Shown: in pieces, positions 1 to 3,833 of the stretch
How positions within the stretch are numbered: position 1 is the stretch's first letter
How the letters are laid out: each line of letters begins with the position of its first letter
Origin: an uncultured Eubacteriales bacterium
GTDB lineage: Bacteria; Bacillota; Clostridia; Christensenellales; Aristaeellaceae
NCBI GenBank assembly: GCA_944353735.1
Contig: CALVPU010000189.1
Location: forward strand, 1-5,814
Direction of reading: 5' to 3'
Length of the DNA stretch: 5,814 nt
Made by a program: the position numbers and the translations under genes
Notes under the pieces: generated by a model
What the model was told of the DNA's origin: nothing
Database searches by the model: none
The model's input: only the letters and a program-made list of their open reading frames with translations

Positions 1-69
1 AAGGGTCACGTGCGCACGACCAACCAGACGCGCGGCGAGAAGCTGCGCAACGAGCGCCGCGGCGTGTAA
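1..69 (+). CDS. C-terminal end of an unidentified basic protein (partial)
   Basis: Frame 1 is open from the window edge to a TAA at 67-69 and gives 22 residues, ending RGEKLRNERRGV. The tail is strongly basic, with six Arg and two Lys, which would suit a nucleic-acid-binding or ribosome-associated protein, but I do not recognise the family and assign no function. The reading frame is supported mainly by position: the stop falls about 30 bases before a strong plus-strand intrinsic terminator, as expected for the last gene of a transcription unit. Frame 2 stays open through the terminator and frame 3 stops at 93, so the frame choice is not certain. The start lies outside the window. Confidence 0.45.
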   Translation, partial: KGHVRTTNQTRGEKLRNERRGV

Positions 70-100
70 GCTGCGCGGCGGAGCGCCGGTAAAGGCGAAG

Positions 101-154
101 AACGCAAAAATCGCCCTGATGATTGAGCAATCAGCGGCGATTTTTGCGTTTTTT
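101..154 (+). terminator. Intrinsic terminator after the left-edge gene
   Basis: A perfect 15-bp inverted repeat (101-115 with 136-150) is extended by an inner CTGAT/ATCAG pairing (116-120 with 130-134). The 3' arm runs into six T residues at 149-154. The hairpin lies about 30 bases after the stop at 69 and faces the convergent transpeptidase gene. The opposite strand has no comparable T-run, so it should act mainly on plus-strand transcription. Confidence 0.9.
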
Positions 155-213
155 CGGGAATGCTTACATGCTGCGGTCGCCTGCGTCCGTCCGCGGCGCG
201 TATGCGGTGCGGC

Positions 214-253
214 AAAAAGCGTCCCGCAAAGCCCGTAAGGCTTCGCGGGACGC
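214..253 (-). terminator. Intrinsic terminator of the L,D-transpeptidase gene
   Basis: On the minus strand a 9-bp GC-rich stem (245-253 with 219-227) continues, after one A-C mismatch, into a 5-bp stem (239-243 with 229-233) with a 5-base loop. The five A residues at 214-218 give a T-run on the minus strand just after the hairpin. It lies only 8 bases beyond the stop codon at 261-263, so it is the natural 3' end of that gene. Confidence 0.9.
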
Positions 254-260
254 CGTGCGG

Positions 261-2300
261 TCAGTAGACCACGACTTTGGTATTCACGGGGCAGTTGTTG
301 TAGATCCACTTGGCGTCCTCGACGCTCAGGCGCACGCAGCCGTGCGACGCCTTGCGCCCGAGGTTGTTGATCGAGCTCTGCGTCGGCGAACCGCCCTTCT
401 CGTTGTAGAGCACCGAGTGAAAGAGGATGTCGCCCTGAATATAGTAGGCGTACTGCGCCCAGCACTTGAACTTCTTGAAGTAGTGCCAGCGCGCGCCGGG
501 ACCGGTGCCGCTCTGGAAGGTGCCGGTCGGCGTGGGCGTCGCATCCTTGCCGGTGGAGCACTTCATGGTGCGCACCAGCACGGTGTGCTCGTTGTTGTCG
601 TCCAGACCATAGGCGTACACGCGCTGGTCGGCGATGCTGATCTTGAGCACGTAGGGCTTGAGCGCCTTGAGCGCATCCTCCGAGAACAGCAGTTCCAGCG
701 TGTCGTCGCCGGCAATGCCGGACTGCTCGAGTCCGTTGCGCTTCTGGAAGGCGCGCAACGCGCTCTCCGTCCCGTTGCCATAGACGCCGTCGAGCGAACC
801 ATAGTAGTATTCCAGCGTGTTCAGGCGGCGCTGCAGGCGGACGACGTCGATGCCGGACGTGCCGTTGGACATGCGCTCGGGAATGGCGGGAAAGGCGTCG
901 GCGTAGAAGTCGTCGAGCAGGATCGGGTCGGCGACGCCGTTGACCGGCGTGGTCAGCAGCGATTCGATATCGCCGTCCTCCTCGTCGAGCTGCGCCATGG
1001 CGTCCGCATCGGCGCGGAGAGCCTGCTGTTCGAGGTCGCGCAGATACTGCTGCAGGTTGCGCACGCCGTTGGCGGTCGAATTGCCGAAATCGCCGTCGAC
1101 GGAGCCGTTCATGAAGCCCAGCACGCGCAGGCGCAGCTGCAGATTCTCGACTTCCTCGCCGCTCGATCCCACGGTCAGCAGGGGATGGTCCGGCGCTTTG
1201 GCGTCCTCGGAAAAGAGCAGGTTCTGCGTTTCGAGGTCGGCGACGCCGGTCTCTTCGAGCGCGTTGTAGCGCTGGAAGATGCGCACGGCGCGCGCGGTGT
1301 CGTCGCCATAGATGCCGTCGGCGGCGCCGACCATGCAGCCCAGGCGAATCAGCCTCCGCTGCAGGCGCAGCACGGCGTCGCCGCGATCGTCCCGTTCGAG
1401 CGCGCTGCGGGCGGGCTTGAAGTCGGCGCTGTACAGGTAGGCCTGCAGCGGCGCGTCGGCGATGCCGTCCACGGGCGTCGCGGGAGTCGGCTGCGGTTCG
1501 GGCGTGGGCGTCGGCTCGGGCTCAGGCGTCTCTTCGGGTTCGCTTTCGGCGTCCGGCGAGGCGGACGGGTCCGGCGTCGGCGAGGGCGTCGGCGTTGGTT
1601 TTGGCGTTGCCGTCGGCTCGGGCGTCGGCAGCGCGTCGATGACATCCTGTTCAAGCGCGCGGACATATTCCTCCAGCGACTCGACGGCGGCCTGCGTGTT
1701 GGGACCAAAGAAGCCGTCGGCATCGTCGTCGAGATAGCCCAGACGCACGAGCGCTTCCTGCAGGCGCTGCGTCTCCGCGCCGCTGTCGCCGTCGCTCAGC
1801 TCGGGGTAGTAGGGGAGCGTGACGGTGACCGCTTCGACGAGCAGCGCTTCGCTTGCCCACGGCGAGTCGCTCTGTGCGCGCCGGGCGTCGCGCTGGGCGT
1901 CGGCGATCGCCTCGTCCACCACGTGCGCCAGCGATTCGGTATCCGCGGCGATTCCCTGAATCGCGCCGTCCACCGTCTCGTCCAGCCAGGCGTCGACTTC
2001 GTCCCAGGCGGAATCGGCGAGCGATTCAGTCGCGATCAGTTCGACGTCGATGCGCAGCGTTGAGCCGTCGGAGCCGATCTTTTCGATGGCGTGCGCGTGG
2101 GAAACGGCGTCCGCATCCTCCGGAAGCTCGTGGTCGTAGCGAATGGCGGTCGTCTTGGGGAAGTGCGCCTCATCCATGAGCGTTCGTATGTCCGCGCGCC
2201 ACTCTTCCTCGACCTGCACTTCCGCCGACGTGATGGCGGCGATCGAGGCGATCAGCGCGACGACAAGGGTCAGCGCGAGTAAGGTGCGAAGCTTCTTCAT
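261..2300 (-). CDS. Secreted L,D-transpeptidase with four peptidoglycan-binding repeats
   Basis: This 679-residue protein should be exported and form or remodel 3-3 (L,D) cross-links in peptidoglycan. The ATG at 2300 is preferred over the upstream in-frame ATG at 2399 because GGAGG lies 7 bases before it and a signal peptide begins exactly there (MKKLRTLLALTLVVALIA, likely cleaved near residue 26). Residues 27-165 match no family I recognise. Four peptidoglycan-binding type 1 repeats lie at about 168-217, 302-367, 375-423 and 477-542, each with the LQxxLxxLG...DGxxGxxT pattern. A Pro/Thr/Glu-rich linker occupies 225-276. The YkuD domain spans about 548-679, with its conserved His at 628 and SHGCVRL around the catalytic Cys655, so it looks active. 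Repeats 1-2 and 3-4 form a duplicated module. The gene is monocistronic within the window and ends at its own terminator. The catalytic family is clear; the substrate preference (cross-linking or protein anchoring) is inference. Confidence 0.93.
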   Translation of the reverse strand: MKKLRTLLALTLVVALIASIAAITSAEVQVEEEWRADIRTLMDEAHFPKTTAIRYDHELPEDADAVSHAHAIEKIGSDGSTLRIDVELIATESLADSAWDEVDAWLDETVDGAIQGIAADTESLAHVVDEAIADAQRDARRAQSDSPWASEALLVEAVTVTLPYYPELSDGDSGAETQRLQEALVRLGYLDDDADGFFGPNTQAAVESLEEYVRALEQDVIDALPTPEPTATPKPTPTPSPTPDPSASPDAESEPEETPEPEPTPTPEPQPTPATPVDGIADAPLQAYLYSADFKPARSALERDDRGDAVLRLQRRLIRLGCMVGAADGIYGDDTARAVRIFQRYNALEETGVADLETQNLLFSEDAKAPDHPLLTVGSSGEEVENLQLRLRVLGFMNGSVDGDFGNSTANGVRNLQQYLRDLEQQALRADADAMAQLDEEDGDIESLLTTPVNGVADPILLDDFYADAFPAIPERMSNGTSGIDVVRLQRRLNTLEYYYGSLDGVYGNGTESALRAFQKRNGLEQSGIAGDDTLELLFSEDALKALKPYVLKISIADQRVYAYGLDDNNEHTVLVRTMKCSTGKDATPTPTGTFQSGTGPGARWHYFKKFKCWAQYAYYIQGDILFHSVLYNEKGGSPTQSSINNLGRKASHGCVRLSVEDAKWIYNNCPVNTKVVVY
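1473..1628 (-). repeat. Low-complexity Pro/Thr/Glu linker-coding stretch
   Basis: Inside the transpeptidase gene, codons 225-276 encode a run of TP, EP and SP dipeptides with an acidic centre. This produces a degenerate GGCGTCGG-like repeat on the plus strand. Such linkers are usually extended and flexible and separate wall-binding from other domains. Repeat-number variation between strains is plausible but cannot be seen in one sequence. Confidence 0.85.
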
Positions 2301-2303
2301 CTG

Positions 2304-2312
2304 CCTTCCTCC
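2304..2312 (-). promoter_or_regulatory. Ribosome binding site of the transpeptidase gene
   Basis: The minus strand reads GGAGGAAGG here, with 7 bases between GGAGG and the ATG at 2300. The site decides the start: the longer reading from 2399 has an N-terminus without a signal-peptide character, whereas the start at 2300 gives a classic one. Confidence 0.9.
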
Positions 2313-2325
2313 GGTCTGTCGTTTT

Positions 2326-2350
2326 TGTGCGTGCAATATATAGACGCACA
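2326..2350 (-). promoter_or_regulatory. Possible promoter -10 within an inverted repeat upstream of the transpeptidase gene
   Basis: A perfect 7-bp inverted repeat (TGTGCGT at 2326-2332, ACGCACA at 2344-2350) flanks an 11-base AT-rich spacer. On the minus strand the spacer contains TATATT (2340 to 2335), a fair -10 element, which would place the transcription start near 2328, inside one arm, with a leader of about 28 bases. No good -35 lies at the right distance: the hexamer 17 bases upstream reads AAAACC. The inverted repeat could be an operator for a dimeric regulator or a chance palindrome. The promoter call is weak. Confidence 0.35.
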
Positions 2351-2479
2351 TCAACCGGGTTTTGTTGCGTTCTTTCGACAATTTTTTCGCCGGAAACATT
2401 CTTCAGCCGAGGCAGGTTCTGCCGGTGGCACGCGCCCTGTCCGGGGAGACGGGCGGGTGAAAAACTTCGGTTAATTCGC
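2351..2479. other. Intergenic stretch between the divergent genes, no gene seen
   Basis: No open frame here has a ribosome binding site or recognisable protein features. Two small potential hairpins are visible: 2411-2415 with 2419-2423 (5 bp) and 2434-2441 with 2448-2454 (7 bp with one bulged T). Neither has a T-run or a known motif. The stretch probably contains upstream promoter elements for both divergent transcripts. Confidence 0.5.
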
Positions 2480-2509
2480 TTGCAAAGCGCCGCGCCGGCG
2501 TGCTATAAT
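2480..2509 (+). promoter_or_regulatory. Promoter of the T-box/pheST operon
   Basis: A consensus TATAAT (2504-2509) is preceded by TGC, making it an extended -10. An 18-base spacer separates it from TTGCAA (2480-2485), which matches four of six bases of the -35 consensus. Transcription should start near 2515-2517, just ahead of the T-box Stem I, which fits the expected leader layout and a housekeeping sigma factor. Confidence 0.85.
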
Positions 2510-2515
2510 GATGGC

Positions 2516-2761
2516 GTATTGGCGATGAGGGAGAGAGTAGCGTTTCGCACCGCGTCCCGCAGAGAGCCGCGCCTTGGCTGGGAGCGCGGCGGGCGCGCGA
2601 AGGGTGAAGTTCGCTCCGGAGCTTTCGCGCTGAACCGTTTCAGTAGGCGTGGACGGATTCATCCCCGTTATCCGGATGAGAGGCCGGGCGCGTCCCGGCG
2701 AAACCGGGTGGTACAGCGGAGTTTTGCGGCTTCGCCCCTGAGACAGGGGCGAAGCCTTTTT
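2516..2761 (+). promoter_or_regulatory. Phenylalanine-type T-box riboswitch leader of pheST
   Basis: This leader senses uncharged tRNA-Phe and controls read-through into pheST. Stem I: 2530-2533 pairs with 2614-2617, with likely kink-turn G-A pairs below it. The specifier loop has AGTA at 2536-2539 opposite GTGAAGTTCG (2604-2613), giving a TTC (Phe) specifier at 2610-2612. A 7-bp distal stem (2566-2572 with 2584-2590) follows an AGAGAG bulge. A Stem III-like region (2654-2680, containing CGTTATC) and a GCCGGG/CCCGGC hairpin (2683-2699) come next. The T-box core is GGGTGGTACAGCGG (2706-2719). Its TGGT should pair with the ACCA end of tRNA, which fits the A discriminator base of tRNA-Phe. Antiterminator: GGG 2706-2708 with CCC 2736-2738, and GCG 2716-2718 with CGC 2733-2735. 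This uses up the 5' arm of the terminator, so the two folds are exclusive. One oddity: the usual ACC in the bulge reads ACA (A at 2715). The 5' end is inferred from the promoter. Confidence 0.95.
2728..2761 (+). terminator. Regulated terminator of the pheST T-box
   Basis: A perfect 13-bp stem (2728-2740 with 2744-2756), an AGA loop and five T residues (2757-2761) form a strong intrinsic terminator 34 bases before the pheS start. Its 5' arm contains the bases that pair with the T-box core in the antiterminator. Termination is therefore expected when tRNA-Phe is charged. Confidence 0.95.
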
Positions 2762-2781
2762 GTACCTGCCGCCCAGATTGG

Positions 2782-2787
2782 AAGGAG
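2782..2787 (+). promoter_or_regulatory. Ribosome binding site of pheS
   Basis: AAGGAG lies 8 bases before the ATG at 2796. It supports that start over the in-frame TTG at 2760, which overlaps the T-run of the terminator and has no binding site. Confidence 0.9.
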
Positions 2788-2795
2788 AGAAAACT

Positions 2796-3818
2796 ATGGA
2801 GAGCAAACTGCGGGAGATCCGCGAGCGCGTGCTCGGCGAACTCGCGAAGGCGAACTCGACGGCGCTGCTGGAGCAGATCCGCGTCGGCGTGCTGGGCAAG
2901 AAGGGCGAGCTGACGGCGCTGCTGCGCGGCATGGGCAAGCTGCCGCCGGAGGAGCGCCCGAGAGTCGGTCAGCTGGTCAACGAGGTGCGCGCAGCGCTGG
3001 AGAGCGCCCTTGAGGCGAGAAGTGAGGAACTGAAGGCGCGCGAAAAGGCGGCGCGGCTGGACGCCGAGGCGATTGACGTGACCCTGCCGGGTCCGGAGCG
3101 CGGCGCGGGTTCGCTTCATCCGATGAACATCGCGCTCGAGCGCATGATCGAGATCTTTGTCGGCATGGGCTACGAGGTCGTCGAGGGTCCTGAGGTCGAG
3201 TACGACCACTATAACTTCGAGCTGCTCAACCTGCCGAAGAACCACCCCGCCCGCGACGCGCAGGACACGTTCTATGTAGACGACAACATCGTGCTGCGCA
3301 CGCACACCTCGCCGGTGCAGGCGCGCATCATGACCACGCGCAAGCCGCCGATCCGCATCGTCTGCCCGGGACGCGTCTACCGCGCCGACGAGGCGGATGC
3401 CACGCACTCGCCGGTGTTCCACCAGATGGAGGGTCTGGTCATCGACGAGAACATCACCATGGGCGACCTGAAGGGCACGCTGGACGAGTTTGCCCGCCAG
3501 ATGTACGGCGAAGGCATCCGCACGCGTTTCCGCCCGTCGTTCTTCCCCTTCACGGAACCGTCCGCTGAGGTCGACCTCACCTGCGCCAACTGCCACGGCG
3601 AAGGCTGCCGCATGTGCAAGGGCACCGGCTGGATCGAGGTTCTCGGCGCCGGCATGGTCAACCCGAAGGTGCTGGACATGTGCGGCATTGATTCCAAGAA
3701 GTATTCCGGATTCGCGTTCGGCATGGGCGTGGAGCGCATTGCCCTGCTCAAGTACGACATTCCGAACATGCGCTATCTATATGAAAACGACCTGCGCTTC
3801 CTCACGCAGTACCGGTAA
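2796..3818 (+). CDS. pheS: Phenylalanyl-tRNA synthetase alpha subunit
   Basis: PheS is the catalytic subunit of the cytoplasmic alpha2beta2 enzyme that activates phenylalanine with ATP and loads it on tRNA-Phe. The 340-residue length is typical of the bacterial family. Residues 1-90 are a helical, charged N-terminal coiled-coil arm that in known structures contacts tRNA. The class II core follows: motif 1 near 107-132 (HPMNIALERMIEIF), motif 2 near 187-215 (RIVCPGRVYRADEADATHSP, then FHQMEG) and motif 3 near 304-326 (GFAFGMGVERIALL). Ala307 in GFAFG corresponds to the alanine that shapes the Phe side-chain pocket in E. coli PheS. A Cys-rich insert, CANCHGEGCRMC (263-274), has four cysteines spaced like a metal knuckle, as I recall from Firmicutes homologues. 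The gene is first in the operon, is controlled by the T-box, and is followed 15 bases later by pheT. Nothing suggests damage. Confidence 0.98.
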   Translation: MESKLREIRERVLGELAKANSTALLEQIRVGVLGKKGELTALLRGMGKLPPEERPRVGQLVNEVRAALESALEARSEELKAREKAARLDAEAIDVTLPGPERGAGSLHPMNIALERMIEIFVGMGYEVVEGPEVEYDHYNFELLNLPKNHPARDAQDTFYVDDNIVLRTHTSPVQARIMTTRKPPIRIVCPGRVYRADEADATHSPVFHQMEGLVIDENITMGDLKGTLDEFARQMYGEGIRTRFRPSFFPFTEPSAEVDLTCANCHGEGCRMCKGTGWIEVLGAGMVNPKVLDMCGIDSKKYSGFAFGMGVERIALLKYDIPNMRYLYENDLRFLTQYR

Positions 3819-3820
3819 GG

Positions 3821-3826
3821 GGGAGA
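3821..3826 (+). promoter_or_regulatory. Ribosome binding site of pheT
   Basis: GGGAGA, part of a GGGGGAG run directly after the pheS stop, lies 7 bases before the ATG at 3834. The short gap suggests that translation of the two subunits is closely linked. Confidence 0.75.
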
Positions 3827-3833
3827 TCGAGCG

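Noticed and set aside
1462..1737. Gly/Ser/Val repeat protein on the plus strand
   Set aside because: It is only the complement of the Pro/Thr/Glu linker codons of the transpeptidase.
123..2063. Long plus-strand open frame (646 codons) opposite the transpeptidase gene
   Set aside because: It is a GC-rich antisense shadow: no binding site, a composition dominated by Val, Arg, Gly and Ala, low-complexity Gly/Arg runs opposite the Pro/Thr linker, and it starts inside a terminator hairpin. The minus-strand frame has clear domains.
2301..2399. Longer N-terminus of the transpeptidase starting at 2399
   Set aside because: It would bury the signal peptide behind 33 extra residues and would ignore the strong GGAGG site located just before the ATG at 2300. 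The extra codons also cover the putative promoter.
2760..2795. pheS start at the TTG at 2760
   Set aside because: That codon lies within the T-run of the terminator and lacks a binding site. The ATG at 2796 has AAGGAG at correct spacing and gives the usual family length.
2327..3013. Plus-strand open frame through the pheST leader, as a possible leader peptide or upstream gene
   Set aside because: It crosses the promoter, the whole T-box and the terminator and then overlaps pheS out of frame. The region is fully explained by the riboswitch.
2640..3596. Minus-strand open frame (318 codons) opposite pheS and the T-box
   Set aside because: It runs antisense through the T-box and most of pheS, with no ribosome binding site and no recognisable protein features.
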